A stretch of 64,000 bases of DNA from Geosiphon pyriformis (lineage: Eukaryota; Glomeromycota; Glomeromycetes; Archaeosporales; Geosiphonaceae), in the NCBI GenBank assembly GCA_016748015.1, contig JAAOMT010000618.1:85129-149128 (forward strand), written 5' to 3'. The position numbers and the translations under genes are program-made. This document shows, one piece after another, positions 1 to 11,918 of this stretch (position 1 is the first letter of the stretch; each line of letters begins with the position of its first letter). The notes under the pieces were generated by a model. The model ran no database searches. It worked only from the letters and a program-made list of their open reading frames with translations, and had not been told where the DNA came from.

Positions 1-3000
1 AGCAATTGCCTCAGTTTTCTTTTGCAATTTGACCAATCTTTTGACAGCCTATAGAGAAAATATTGGTTGTTTAAGGGAAAAAAAAACAATTCAATAGGAA
101 AGAGCTGTACGAATTTATGACATTTATATATGTATATAAAGCCTTAATAAAATTTACCCGAATTTTTTTTCTCGCCTTGGCTTCGGCAATCTTTTTTATT
201 GGGCGTGCATTTAAAGCTTTCATTCGCTCTCGTATGGCCTCTACTGCTTCTTTTGTGATCGGCAAATTAGGCTTATTGTGTCGCTTTTCATCTTCCAAAA
301 ACCATTCTGGTAAGCCTTCTTTATCGCAAAACGCTTGCCTGGTGAATCCATCATCGATGAGTGCATGCTTGGTTTTTTGCCGATTTACTAGCTGTTGAGC
401 AAGATTCATGGCCTCGGGAGTAATTAGCCCAATCTCTATTTGATATGAAAATGAGTAAGTGATCTAATAAAATGCTTCCTGAGAAATAAAAGATGCAAGA
501 GTATGGACCTTGAACGCGCTTCATTTTCTTTTCATCTTCATCTGATCCATCACCATCCCACATCGTCTCATCTTGATCATTATTTTCAGTGGGAATGATT
601 TCTATTTCATCATCATCATCATCCTCCTCCTCCATCTGAACGGTTAAACTTTATATTATTATTGAGAACTCAAAATTTCCCAAACAATTGAGGCTTATTC
701 ATACTTGCCTCATCGGCCTTTCTTTTTAGTGACTGATTGTTTTCAAGAAGTGATCCCTGTTTTTCAAGAGACTTGGATTCAACCAAATCTTTAGGTTCAT
801 ACATCTCAGAATTAAAATTAGCTTTTATCAATTCGTCATTTTTGTCTCGATCTGACTCCTCTTCCAAAACTCCCTTAAATAGCGGTTGGTCAAAAAATAA
901 GCTCGCTTTCTTGCTCAATTGACCTGCCTGTATTATTTTCCCATCATCATCACCATTTAGATAGGTAATTAGCTTCCGCTTCCTTTTTTTATCTTGGAAA
1001 TTGTTTGTATTCATTGGGTGGTCTTCTTCTGAATCGCTATCTGTATCACTACTTCTAGAACTTTCAGTTTCATCACCCAAGTTGTCTCTTGATGCCATGG
1101 AATAATTCGATACATCACTATCATCCTTATCAGAGTTATCTTGAATCCCGCTCCATTCGGAAAAAGATTCGCGCATTCTTTTCACCCTATACTTTGCGTC
1201 ACGCTCCGCCTTCCTTTCTCTATACTCTTCGTACCTTTTATCGAAATGAGATAATTAAATAAGCGATGCAAAGAAAATAACAATAAAGTAGGGACCCTAC
1301 ATTTGATCCAATTGAACCTCCAACGCTGAAACATCATCCTCAGTATCTTGAAAACTTTGGTCCTCTGCATTCGTGTTTTCTTCATCTTTATCCGATAATT
1401 TCTGAACTTTTGTCAGAGTTTGAGCTCCTTTTCCATCATCAATAACTATGTCCTCGTTTAGCTTTGCTTGCTCATTTATTTCTTCGTCAAGTACAATATT
1501 CATATCACCTTTTCTCACAGCTTTTAAGACCTTTAGACAAATGAGAATAAAACCCAATTATAAAAAACAGTGAAAAATAATTGAATTATTACGAATATAA
1601 CTTACACCGGCTTTATCCACTTTTTTCAGGTCAAAAAGCGAATTTCCTCCATCAAACCCGGGCTGGTCTAGCGCGATATCCGTTGGAGAAATCATCTTGA
1701 GCTGCATTCGAGTGATAGTTTTTTGTTTTTTTTCATTAGACTTGCGTTTCAACCGTTTTCGTCGGGCCTGTTCTTCTTTGGTCAGCTTGTCTAGCTGGAA
1801 TGAAGTTTATTAAGAACGTATTGAAAATTAATCAGATGCCCTTTGGAAAGAGTTAACTTCTTTTTAAAGACGACAAACCTCATTTTGGATCGCTTCATCT
1901 TCATCCACCGACTCTTCAGGCTTATCATCTTTTTCTTTGGGTGGGTCTTTGTTGAGCTTTAAATGAAGGTTACGACTTTAAGAAAAATTCCAAAATATTC
2001 AAAAACAAAAAGTTTGGAAAGGATATAATTACCAATAACCGAATAGCTGTTCGCCACTTTAATAAATTTTTGAACTCCCGCTTTCCTAACACTTTCAAAT
2101 CTTGGCATGATATTTTGATTTCATCATTAGTGATTTCGTTTAATAGTAATCTAGTTTTTTCAATAATATATTAAGGAATATTATTATATGATTAACAAGT
2201 GAGAACGCGAGAAATTATCATAAATACATACTCTTTTGCCTCATCAGTGTCAAATGCCAATACGTTGGAGTCTCCAAGAAGGCGAACAGGATCATTAGTG
2301 TTCACAAGATCCATGACCGATGCCGTTTGGTGAAGGGTATAATTGCCCTCTCGATAACCTTCCCTTTGCCGCTTTTTTTTTTCAGGATGCAAGATGTCAA
2401 GGGATGTTTTTTCAGGGCCAATTTCTACTTCTTGAAACACAGCACGCGGATCTAAAAATTTGGGATCAATCTTCTTTGGCGCAAGAAAATCTTTGCATAT
2501 TACATAAATTTCTGCAGAAACATTTCTTGAATTTCAGTGAAGCAAAAATATGAGCGAACTTATTGAAGGTTGAAGCTGTTATTTAAATGAAAAAAATATG
2601 TTATGATATACCTTGAAGAGGCTGGCTTTGTGGCCTCAACTTTTTTAAATAATTGGTTAAAAACCCATATTAAATTGTTATAATCTTTAGATCTAAAGAT
2701 TTTTGTTACAAATATACCTGTAGTGAATTGTAAAGGAGTAGTTAGTTTAGGAACCGAGATACTAAAAGATGCTCATAGTTTTTTAACGTATATACCCCCT
2801 TTCGATAAGAATTCAACGGCTAATTTCAAAGCCATTAAGGTCAATTCCGCCTGTGAATAAGCATCTTGCACCCATGCAACACCAACATTGGGTGCGCCAT
2901 CATTAAGAACCCTTGAAGATCACAAATTAGGTTAAGTGTTGAAAGAGACATCAAGTTTGTAAAAAATGAAAAATACATACACATCTGCTTTCCAGGTTTT

Positions 3001-3584
3001 CAATTGATTCCGCAAAGCAGCACGACATTTATCAGTAGTGATATCTTCCTGCAATGTGATAATCTTGGGTAGAGGTTTAATGGGGACAATATCGACACCT
3101 TTTTTTAAGAAAGGAAAAGAATAATCAGTCTTGCCCACGTATCATTAATCGATGGACTCAATCTCTTACCAATGATCAAGCTTGATACTGGCATATATTT
3201 GCTCGCAACTTGTAACCTGATGAATTAATACAAACAAAATAGGGCTTAGGAGCAAGGATCATGGTTTATATATTCAATCAATGATTTTTTTGCTTTCAAT
3301 TTTCCCGGGATGTTAATACACACCAACCGCCAGGTGCAGCACATAAATCAACAAGGACACGTGATCTTTCAAGAAAATTGTATTTTTTATTCAGCTGAAT
3401 AAGCTTGAAAGCAGAGCGGGCACGATAGCCTTGCTCTTTTGCCAAGTGATAATATTTGTCCAAACGCCCTATAGAAAACGCGGATCAGTTATAAGAAATC
3501 TTCTATATACTCTTTGAACTTGACAAAAAGTTTTCTGGTATCATTTCAAAAACCTTTTCCAGTTTTCTTGTCTCGTTTCCCCAT
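1..3584 (-). CDS. SPB1: SPB1-type AdoMet-dependent rRNA 2'-O-methyltransferase (3' end beyond window)
   Basis: Spb1 is the nucleolar enzyme that methylates the A-loop guanosine of 25S rRNA and is needed for 60S maturation. I assemble 15 exons: complement(1..48, 158..435, 509..635, 709..1234, 1301..1530, 1606..1794, 1879..1956, 2033..2150, 2232..2525, 2612..2717, 2796..2911, 2981..3098, 3170..3216, 3324..3468, 3554..3584). The start [20 protein letters not shown] matches the family. The FtsJ domain has the SAM loop DLCAAPGGW and a full K-D-K-E tetrad (RSAFK, NDGAPN, VTKIF, SAEIY). The middle carries LDPRAVF and [11 protein letters not shown], as in the DUF3381 region, followed by a long acidic, Ser-rich linker and the C-terminal block [19 protein letters not shown]. 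Introns are about 55-110 bp. All are GT-AG except 636-708, which begins GC. The reading frame is intact through every junction; only the basic C-terminal tail lies outside the window. Confidence 0.93.
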
Positions 3585-4860
3585 ATTGAAATAATATCTC
3601 AAGAAAAGAAGTAAAAAATTAATTTGAATATCTACACTTTTTTGAAGATGTTGATTGATCACATGATTGCTGATCCAAAATTATAAATAATCAAAGTATT
3701 AAAAGCTGACTCGTATAGAAGAATGCAATTCCTGAAGCTGACTGAGAAGGGCTTAGATTAAGAAGAGGACAGTCAGTTATTTTGTCAAGGGCTCGATTTA
3801 AAATCGCTGCCTGGCACCAACATCTACAAATATGAGTTCAAGTATAGGTGGTTTGATTTGCGCGAGATGTTTAATTCTCCTTACTTATTACATAAGTCCT
3901 TACAACACCGTGTTAGTAGACCTTTTTAACGCTTCTATACGCATTCCCATATTTCCCTACAATCAGTATGAGGTATAAGCATGAATATTGGTATTTCCAG
4001 AATCCTCTCGTTTTGGTCATCAATGTTCCATCAGATTTACCAGTGTCGATTCATCCTTCTCAGTCAGTACTCTGTAGATTTACGAATTTTATAATTCTAG
4101 AAGCCAGAGTGTTACTTAATTGATACTGCTGACCGTGGCTGACAATTCTGGATTTATACAAAAGTACGATAGGAAAGGATATTTTTGAAATTTCAAATTT
4201 AAGAGTAAAATGATTCGTTTTAAGGGACTTTGTGTGTTTAGATCTCGAAGCAGAATGCGCCAGGATATATCCTCTCGATTTAAATTTAATGATAGTAGTC
4301 TTTGTAAATATATACACAATTAAAATTCCTGAGGCACTAAGGATGCTCACGACATCTGAAATGCCAAAGCCGGGGAGATTTGGCATCTCCAGAGTTCTCG
4401 ATCGTAAGAAATTGTCTCATATTTTTATTGAATACTTGCATTATATATATCTAAACCACAAAATAACTAAAGTATTGTGCTTTATTAGTTTGATATACAT
4501 TAACAAAATGATTATCAGCATAACATCGATGATCCAATTAGTTCCTTTTAACATTGGTTCTTTGCTAGCCTAATATCCACACCTTGTAAACTACATCTTC
4601 TTACTTTAGGGATTGAGCCAAGAAAGATTTCCCTTTTTATGTTCAAATCAATTACTATCTCCAGACGTATTCTTGCACTTTTGTTGAAGTTCTTAAAAAT
4701 ACACCCATAATAAATGTCATTTTGAATTAATTCGAGTAGTGCATCTCAAGAATGTGTAAGCAGATACTTATAAAAATTGCCAAAATTGGTTTCGGAGCCC
4801 ACAAATCGTAATGGCACTAATACAGTACATCCTTAATGAATCAGTCTCCCTGAACAGAAC
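3585..4860. other. Unresolved 1.3-kb stretch with competing open frames
   Basis: On the plus strand an ATG at about 3832 opens MSSSIGGLICARCLILLTYY and runs 48 codons to a TAA; about 30 bp further on, the same strand opens again (from about 3990, NPLVLVINVPSDLPVSIHPS), and later pieces lie at 4138-4210 and 4232-4573. On the minus strand 4060-4386 is one uninterrupted 108-codon frame starting MPNLPGFGISDVVSILSASG, with one hydrophobic segment followed by basic residues. I recognise neither. The gap between the first two plus-strand pieces (28 bp) is too short for a normal intron here. Base composition is less AT-rich than the repeats downstream, so a small real gene is plausible, but strand and exon structure are undecided. 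About 4590-4860 holds nothing I can support. Confidence 0.25.
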
Positions 4861-5904
4861 TCACAAAGTTACATTGTGGTATCTAGCAGGGGCACTATAT
4901 TTACTGGCATCGCTAACATTACCACTCCCATTACGACTCACATGATTACTAACACTTCGCCCAGATGTTAATTTATGCAACCACTCTTGCTGCTGTAAAA
5001 ATTGCTCCTTCAAACGATGTTGCTGAGACGCATTAATACGTTCATAAATCTCTGGGGGTATTTTCCCCCCATTCCTTACTCTCAAATTTTCAAATGCGGC
5101 AGCACGTCTTCTAAATTTAGCAATACGTTTTCGACGTTCTAATTCGGCATATGATAATTCAAAATCCTCAGTATCAGCACCACCAAAATCCCCATTTTCA
5201 TCAGGCTGTTCAAATTTATGGGGTGGCGCGGTCAACGCACCAACAATAAGCTCTGAGAACCCACCAGCTATAGCACCAATTGTGAGACCTGTAAGTGCAG
5301 CAATTGCACAGAAAACGTACAAGGGATAAAAGACAGAGACTAAACCTAAAATGAAGGCGCAGGGTTTGTAGACAACCCAGTTAAAGGAAGTTCCTACGAT
5401 CTTGGTTATTACGGTGTAACTTGTGGTAATTATGCACGAGCCAAAAGCGATTAACAATTCGACAGGCTTCCAGAACATTTGAAGAATTTGAAGAATTATC
5501 ATTAAAGATCTTCCCTCCTCACTTTTACAGTTACATGTTGCAGCTAGAGTTTGAGTGTCCGTCTCACGAATTGTAGTGTTTGAGGTAATTGACACCTTCC
5601 CATCCTCTTCTGCTTTGGTGTTTTCCGTCCAAGTTTTATCAACAATTGCTAGCTTCTCTTCGCTTTTGCTGTTCGACGCCAGGGCATTAGCGTCCTCTTC
5701 TGCCTTCATGATTTCGTTCCCACAGTCAACAATATCATCGAATTGTTCAGGGACTATTTCCATGAAAGCTGGTTTTTTTCCATCATGAGCATGAACTAAG
5801 ACATTGAAGCTAAACAAGAGAGCGGTCAGAATCAAAAATACCAAAGACTTGTTCAACTTTTGAAGGTGGCCACAGAATCCCATGTCTACCAAAATTAATT
5901 TCAC
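4861..5904 (-). CDS. Uncharacterised signal-peptide/multi-span membrane protein
   Basis: An intronless 347-codon frame. Residues 1-41 look like a secretory signal (NKSLVFLILTALLFSFNVLV, then HAHDG); a start at Met8 would give a more usual signal length. Residues about 42-130 are acidic, Glu/Lys/Thr-rich and without motifs. Residues about 133-230 are hydrophobic, with probably three membrane spans (around SLMIILQILQMF, NWVVYKPCAFILGLVSVFY and CAIAALTGLTIGAIAGGF). The remaining ~115 residues are hydrophilic, starting with a basic helix (ELERRKRIAKFRRRAAAFE), then a Gln-rich and a Ser/Asn-rich tail. The topology suggests an endomembrane or plasma-membrane protein with a cytosolic basic tail. I do not recognise a family. 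The clean frame and normal base composition beside AT-rich repeats argue for a real gene. Confidence 0.75.
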   Translation of the reverse strand: MKLILVDMGFCGHLQKLNKSLVFLILTALLFSFNVLVHAHDGKKPAFMEIVPEQFDDIVDCGNEIMKAEEDANALASNSKSEEKLAIVDKTWTENTKAEEDGKVSITSNTTIRETDTQTLAATCNCKSEEGRSLMIILQILQMFWKPVELLIAFGSCIITTSYTVITKIVGTSFNWVVYKPCAFILGLVSVFYPLYVFCAIAALTGLTIGAIAGGFSELIVGALTAPPHKFEQPDENGDFGGADTEDFELSYAELERRKRIAKFRRRAAAFENLRVRNGGKIPPEIYERINASQQHRLKEQFLQQQEWLHKLTSGRSVSNHVSRNGSGNVSDASKYSAPARYHNVTL

Positions 5905-7799
5905 TAAATACTTAAAAGGTAGAAGTTGCTTGAACTTTATTACTGAATTTCTCTTTTTTCATGTGAGAAACTAGAATAAAACTCTAGAAAGTGTGTTTTA
6001 TTAAATATCGACTTTCTGCAGAAGTCGTCATAAAAATTCGTTAAAAAAATCAATAGCAAATGCTAATTCTAGAAGACGTGTTAAAAAGTGAAGTTTAAAT
6101 AATTTATCTCATGTTAGCTCTGATCTTTTGGATACACAGCTTTAAATATTTAAGTTTTCTTATTTATTTTTACTTTTTTCCACTTGCCTTATTATAAAAC
6201 TTGAACCTATTTCAGCATTAAAAATTAGTGATAGTTTTTACAAAGTCTTATTTATTTTATAATTGTTTCTTAAATTTAAATATTCTTTTTAAATAAATTA
6301 ATAATTGAAATTCTAAAAACATCTTAATTTTATAATTAATTATTTTAAATTAAATTAAAACTAAATTAGCGTAAATTAATTTTCAAAAGCATATTGAATA
6401 GTTTTAAATTAATTTTATTTATGCAATAAATACTTATTTATGTTTTGTATATAATTTCGTCCATTTAAGTTTTGATTTGGTATTATTACTATTGTTATAG
6501 TTTAGAATATCTTTATTGTTTTAACTAAATATAATTATTTTATTATTTAAACTACATATGTTTTCTATATATGACTAATTACTCAGATTTATATTAAGAC
6601 TACATTAATTAAACACTAAAATTTTTTTAGTTGTTTTTATTTTTTTAACAAAACTATTTTAATGTTTTTTAAAAAAAAGTCTTATTAATTCAAGTTTCTT
6701 TAATTATTTTATTGTATTTTAATATAGAATTCAGAACATTTCACAAAATTATTATTATTATTATATAGTCTAAATTAATAAGTGTGTTAACAAATATCAT
6801 AAGAATAATTATATTTTTCAATTTATTTATAAATTTTATTAATTAAAATACTAGATTCTATATTTAATATATTATTTTTTATAAATGCAATCTAAAACAA
6901 TATTAACTTAATAATAAATTGTGTTAAAAAGTTAGCTGAATTAACCACAATTAGAACCAATTTTTGAATTTAAAATTTTAAAAAAAAGTTTTTTTTAACT
7001 TTATATTAAATATATTAGTAATTACTTATAATTTTGTAAAATAATTAACAGCTTAAAATAAAAAATAAAGCCAAAAAATTGGATTAAATTAATGTTTTTA
7101 AGACCAAATGCCCTAAAATTAAAGTAACAAATTAATAAATAAAAAAGTAAAACAATATAAAATTAGCAAAAAAATAAATTAAATAATTAATATATATATT
7201 TATTTTTAAAAATTTAAATAAAAAAATTAATACAATTTATTATAAAAGTATATTTCAATTAAAATTTTTAAAATATAATAACAAATATTAATTATTTTTA
7301 ACAGTCTTAAAATAAAAATTAATATAATTATAATAATTAGTACTACTTTTAATTTTGTTATAATTTTGACTAATCTGTTAAAAATCTTGTTTTTTTTAAG
7401 ATTAAAATAAATTTTAATTAGTTAAATAATAATAATTTAAGTATTATTAAGATATTTTTTTAAGTAATTAAACTTTTAATTTTAATATTAAAAATATTAT
7501 AAAAAAAACCAAATTGTTTTTAACTGAATTTATTTTTAAGAATCAAAATTTAATTAATAAATTAGATAAATTAAATTTATTTTTGATTCTTTTTGGTTTA
7601 ATTTAATTTAGTTTTAACTAGTTTAAATAACTAATTATATGAAAAAAATACATAAATTATAATTATTTTATATTATAGACTATATTTTATTAAAACAATA
7701 AAATAATAATATAATAAAAAACAGTATTAGAAATTCTGAAAATTTTAAAAATATTATTTAAATAACAAAAATTAATTTATATATTAAAATAAAAATATA

Positions 7800-8635
7800 T
7801 ATTATTATTAACATTAAATTGTTATTAGATTTATTATCAATCTAAATTAATAAATTTAATAAATTAATTTATTTTTAAAATATTTTTTTATATTTTAGAT
7901 TATTGTTGCTGTTAAATTTATAATAAAATAACCAATTTTATGCTAATTATTTTGTATATTTATTTTGTAATAAAAGTTAACTTTTTATAAAAAAATCTTA
8001 ATTGTTAATTTTTTAATAATATGTAATTATTTTGTTATAAAAATTAATTTTTTTATAGAAAATTTTAACTGTAAACTACTTAATAATATAAGAAAAAAAT
8101 ATAAAATATAAAAAAAATTGTTTTTAACTTAGACTTGAAATTAATTAAATACTTATTAAAATTAATAGCTAATTAATTTTAGAATATTAATTAAAATTTG
8201 TAAATTTTAAACAATAATAATTATATAAATATTTATTTATTTATTTATTTTAAGCTAAAAATATATTTTTTTAAAGAAAAAAGTTTTTCTTTAAGACAAT
8301 TTATTATAATATTATTTTATAATTTAGCACTTTTTTTTGCTAATATTTTGGTAAATTAAAATATATTTTGACAAATTACAAGTTATTTTTATAAATTATT
8401 AATTATTTTTATAAATTATTAAATATTTTAAATATTTTAGTAAATTTTTAACTGTTATATAGTTTGGTATATTAAATAATCTAATTATTGCATTTAATTA
8501 TATTTGTGTATTATACAAATTAGATTATTAATTAAATAGTAATATTTAATAATTTGTTAAAATAATAAAAAAACATTATAAAAATAATTTTATGCTAATT
8601 AATAATTTATATTTTTATTAATAACAATATTAATA
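7800..8635 (-). repeat. AT-decayed relic of a gypsy-2-type LTR
   Basis: Read in reverse complement this follows the LTR at 47580-48548 over most of its length. Anchors: 7905-7985 matches the LTR segment around 48360-48420 (CTGCTGGGCTTATAAGTGG has become CTGTTAAATTTATAATAAA); 8015-8080 matches 48230-48310; 8150-8190 matches 48090-48130; 8330-8600 matches 47600-47890, including TGCTAATTAATA near the LTR 5' end. The differences I inspected are overwhelmingly C-to-T or G-to-A, with few length changes. Ends are approximate. Confidence 0.7.
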
Positions 8636-9639
8636 AATTTAAAATTATATTATATGTTAAAAATATAAAAATTTATGAAAAAAAGCTTTTTTTTTGTTAA
8701 TAATTAAGCAAAAAATAAAAAAATTGCAATTTTTTTATTTTTTAAAGTATTTAAAATATCGTTATTGATAAAATATTTATAATTATTAAAACTGCTTAAT
8801 AATATTTTAAGAATTTTTTCTAAATAATAAAATAAAATAAAATCAAAACACTATTTTTAATTTTAAATAGAAATTTTTTTTGTAAAAAATAAAATATTAA
8901 CTTTAATTAGTTTTTTGATAATTATACTAATTTTATTTTAATTATATTAATTATAATATTTAATTTGAATTTAATTATAAATAATAATTTTTTTTTTTGA
9001 ATAATAATAAAAATTGTTTATCAAAGCTATTTTTTAACTATATTATTTAATATATTAGTTTTTGGCTAATTATTATTGATTTTATAAGCAAATTAAGTTA
9101 TGTTTTTGTTTATGTTTTTAATTAATTATCTTATTAAGTTATTTAATTTTAAGAATTAAACTAATTAAATAAAAATAAAAGCTATTTTTTCTGTTTTTAG
9201 TAATATTATTTTTAAAAAATTATTAATTATTAAAAATTTTGTTTATAAAATATTTTTAAAGAAACACTGCAGATTAATATTTAAATTCAAGTTATTTAAG
9301 CAATTATTATCTGGTTTCAGATGTAAAAAATCTTTAAATATAATAATTTAAGTCTTAAAAAATTGTTTGAAATCAGTCCAAAACTGTTTATTTATTAATT
9401 TTAAAAAATAAAAAATAAAAAAAAATAGATTTTTCAAAATTTAAAAGCCATAATAATTTTTAAAAAACAAAAAAAAAATTGGTTTAACATTAATTATTTT
9501 ATTGTAATATTAAAAAATTAAAAATTATATTTTTTAAAATATTATTTAAGATCTTCGAATATTTAGAAAGAATTTATTTAATTAATTATTTAAAGATATA
9601 ATTTTAGCTAAAATTTTTTTGCAAAATATTTATTGTCAA

Positions 9640-9790
9640 ATTATATTTCTTAAAAGAAAAAAGCTTTTTTTATACAAGTTTTTATTGTATTATTCTATGT
9701 TTTTAAACTTTTTGTTTTTATTAAGATATTTGCTAAATATAAATTTTAATAAACTATTTATTATTTCGAAAAATTTTAGTTAATTTTAAC
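9640..9790 (-). repeat. Partial AT-decayed gypsy-2-type LTR relic
   Basis: The stretch AAAAGCTTTTTTTATACAAG at about 9656 and the next ~110 bases align in reverse complement with 54540-54660 of the solo LTR at 54244-55226 (there AGAAGCTTTTCTTTTATACAAC in that orientation). The changes are again C-to-T and G-to-A. Boundaries are uncertain and the rest of this LTR was not traced. Confidence 0.45.
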
Positions 9791-10217
9791 TTAAATTGAT
9801 TAAACTTTGTCTAAATTACTTAAAATCTATAAATTTCAGCTTAAACTATTTAAAATTTCTTTGTATTTAAAGTTTAAAATTTTATATATTTTAATTATAG
9901 TATTTTATTATACTTATAAATTAAAAATAATTTTGTACTAATTTAATATAAAAATTAAAATATTATAATAAATTATATTAATTTTTTTAGTCTATATTTA
10001 ATTTATAATTTTGATAATTTTAATTAAATAGTTTGGTTTTTATTATTTTGTATTTTTTAATTAATTTTTATTTAGTAATTAATAATTCTGTTTTGTTTTA
10101 ATTATTTTTAACAGTAATTATTATTTATATTCCAGCTGATAATATTAATATTAAATTTTATATAATAAAATTAATTTAATAATCAGATTATACTTGGTAA
10201 TAAATAAAAAAATTTAT

Positions 10218-10218
10218 A

Positions 10219-10257
<39 letters not shown>
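10218..10257. repeat. (TAA)n microsatellite
   Basis: About a dozen uninterrupted AAT/TAA triplets just before the 5'-truncated LINE A. LINE tails in this window are themselves poly(A) or TAA-rich, so it may be the tail of an older element or part of the LINE target site. Confidence 0.85.
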
Positions 10258-10259
<2 letters not shown>

Positions 10260-10269
10260 TACATAATAA

Positions 10270-11030
10270 ATAGGTTGTATATAGGCGGCTGTCAGTTACA
10301 GTTAGAAAAAGGCTGTATAGCAGAAGTTATTCTGGTGTTTTGTGTTTGTTATGTGGCAGAATAGAGTTTTCTGATCATGTTTTTGCTTGTTTTGGTGACT
10401 CTAGTCTCCATAGAAACATTTTGGTTGAAGTTGTTGAAAAATGGATGTCGATGTCTGGTCTTTCGAGTTTATCTCCATCTGCTATTTTGCTTTCACTCTT
10501 GTCATGTTCTTCGAATATGGGTCTTTATACAGTAGTGTACAAGAGTTTTGTAATAAGTAATTGGTATGCTGAAGCTGTTTTAGTTTTTGAGAGAAAAAAA
10601 AAAGCTACTTAGGCCCTAGTGGAATTCGTCAGATTTGTGGTGAAGTTGCAGTGCACTTAGATATGGGCTGTTAGGACCAAGCATAGAGTGGAGATGGAAA
10701 AGACTGATTTGGTTGGAGATAATGGTGTAATTTCTGGCTTGTTCAACAGTGTAGTTTTTATGTTGTCAGCTGGTATTGTCCATATGCTTGGTGTTATAGA
10801 ATCTTTTGCTGTTAAGTTTGATAGGCACAAATTGTGTCATTTTTTTTTTGGTTTAGATGGTGATGTTTTTGTTACCATAGGTGTATAGTGTTGTCTTGTT
10901 TGGCCCAAGTGGTTGGTTATATGTAGTCTGTACATGAACTGTATTTAGTTGGTTCTACTTAGTTTGGTTTTATGTACTAGATAGCAGTTGGACTTCACTC
11001 GTAAAACTTGTAATAAAAAAAATAATAATA
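10270..11030 (+). mobile_element. LINE copy A: 5'-truncated non-LTR retrotransposon 3' end
   Basis: Only the last ~760 bp of the LINE family are present. The sequence from 10270 (GTTGTATATAGGCGGCTGTC) matches the reverse complement of LINE D at about 36770 and below. It ends with the 3' UTR GTTGGACTTCACTCGTAAAA followed by TTGTAATAAAAAAAATAATA, a poly(A)/TAA tail. LINE D ends with nearly the same tail, so A and D belong to one subfamily. 5' truncation is typical of target-primed reverse transcription. It lies directly after a (TAA)n tract. Confidence 0.85.
10335..10888 (+). pseudogene. LINE A ORF2 C-terminal fragment
   Basis: The frame carries the C-terminal Cys/His motif CLLCGRIEFSDHVFACFG (C-X2-C-X7-H-X4-C) that follows RNase H in this LINE family, then the conserved tail up to the terminal DVFVTIGV before the stop at 10888. 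Two in-frame stops (around 10610 and 10659) interrupt it where copy D reads through. No endonuclease, RT or RNase H is present, so it cannot be functional. Confidence 0.8.
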
Positions 11031-11514
11031 AATATAAATTGTATTAAATACATAAAAAAATTGCCAAATTTTATTTGAAAACATAAATATTTTAAATAAA
11101 ATTTGATATAATTAATATTAAAATAAAATAAATTTTTTATTAATGTATTAAATTAATTATTTTAAATTTTAAATTTTAAATTAGTTATAATTCATGTATT
11201 TTTATATGTAATTAGATATAAATTTAATTTAAATTAAATAATATTGAAATTAAAAAAAAACTTATTCTAAGAAAATATTTTATTTATAAAAAAACAACCA
11301 AAATATAATTATTAAAAACTATTTTACTTATCTATTTGATAATATTATTTGTATTTAGCTTAATATTAAAACTTTAAAAATTTCAAAAAATTATTGTATT
11401 AATAGAAACTTCTATTATCAAATATATTTATATTATTATTGTTTTTAACTTTATATTTTATCTAAAGTTTAGTAATTATTACATACAATTTATTTAATTT
11501 ATTACTATTACCAA
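11031..11514. other. AT-rich spacer, no gene seen
   Basis: Nearly pure A/T sequence between LINE A and the relic LTR; same texture as 5905-10214. No coding frame or anchored repeat. Confidence 0.6.
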
Positions 11515-11785
11515 TCGAAAATTGAGTTATTAATTAGCATAGATTATTTTTATAATTTTTATTATTAATTAGTATATATTATTATTTTAACTTATTATTT
11601 ATTATTTTATTAAATTACCAAATATTATTATTCAATTAATAATTCAATTTATATAATACACAAGTATAATTAAAGACAATAATCAAATTATATAATATTT
11701 TAAATTATATAACATTAAGAATTTACATTTAAAAATTTATCAAAATATTTAATAATTTGTTAAAATAATTTATAGTTATTATAAT
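11515..11785 (+). repeat. AT-decayed gypsy-2-type LTR relic, 5' part (split by LINE B)
   Basis: GTTATTAATTAGCATAGATT and the next ~250 bases follow the start of the LTR at 47580-48548 (GCTATTAATTAGCACGAAATT), with C and G replaced by T and A, including the CAATCAATAATCCGATTTG segment read here as CAATTAATAATTCAATTTA. It stops at the LINE B insertion and resumes at 19563. Confidence 0.7.
11775..11785. repeat. LINE B target-site duplication, left copy
   Basis: GTTATTATAAT, repeated exactly at 19563-19573. It sits against the element's poly(A) end (ten T on the plus strand). Confidence 0.8.
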
Positions 11786-11918
11786 TTTTTTTTTAAACTG
11801 TTTAATGAATGAAGTCCAACCACTATTTAGTACATAGAGCCAGACTAAATGGCTCAAACTAAATGTGATTCACATACTTTCTACATGTGGCTAGCCATTC
11901 AGACCAGACAAAGCAACA

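Larger units (their letters stand above)
5905..10214. other. AT-rich gene desert made largely of decayed transposons
   Basis: From about 6100 the sequence is nearly all A and T, with short homopolymers and TTAAT-like words; no frame of useful length appears on either strand. Parts of it are recognisable as gypsy-2-type LTRs in which almost every C and G of the parent has become T or A (7800-8635, and a shorter piece near 9640-9790, both in minus orientation). The remainder has the same texture but I could not anchor it to a named element. The first ~100 bases (5905-6000) should hold the promoter of the membrane-protein gene at 4861-5904; no specific element is visible. Confidence 0.7.

Noticed and set aside
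351-508. Extending the SPB1 exon 509-635 into the frame ending at 351
   Set aside because: That extension reads through an intron with a GT donor at 508; the next true exon starts at 435 in a different frame and restores the conserved C-terminal domain.
5905-10214. AT-rich desert as a centromere or mitochondrial insertion
   Set aside because: Recognisable decayed LTRs explain part of it, and no mitochondrial gene or satellite periodicity was seen.
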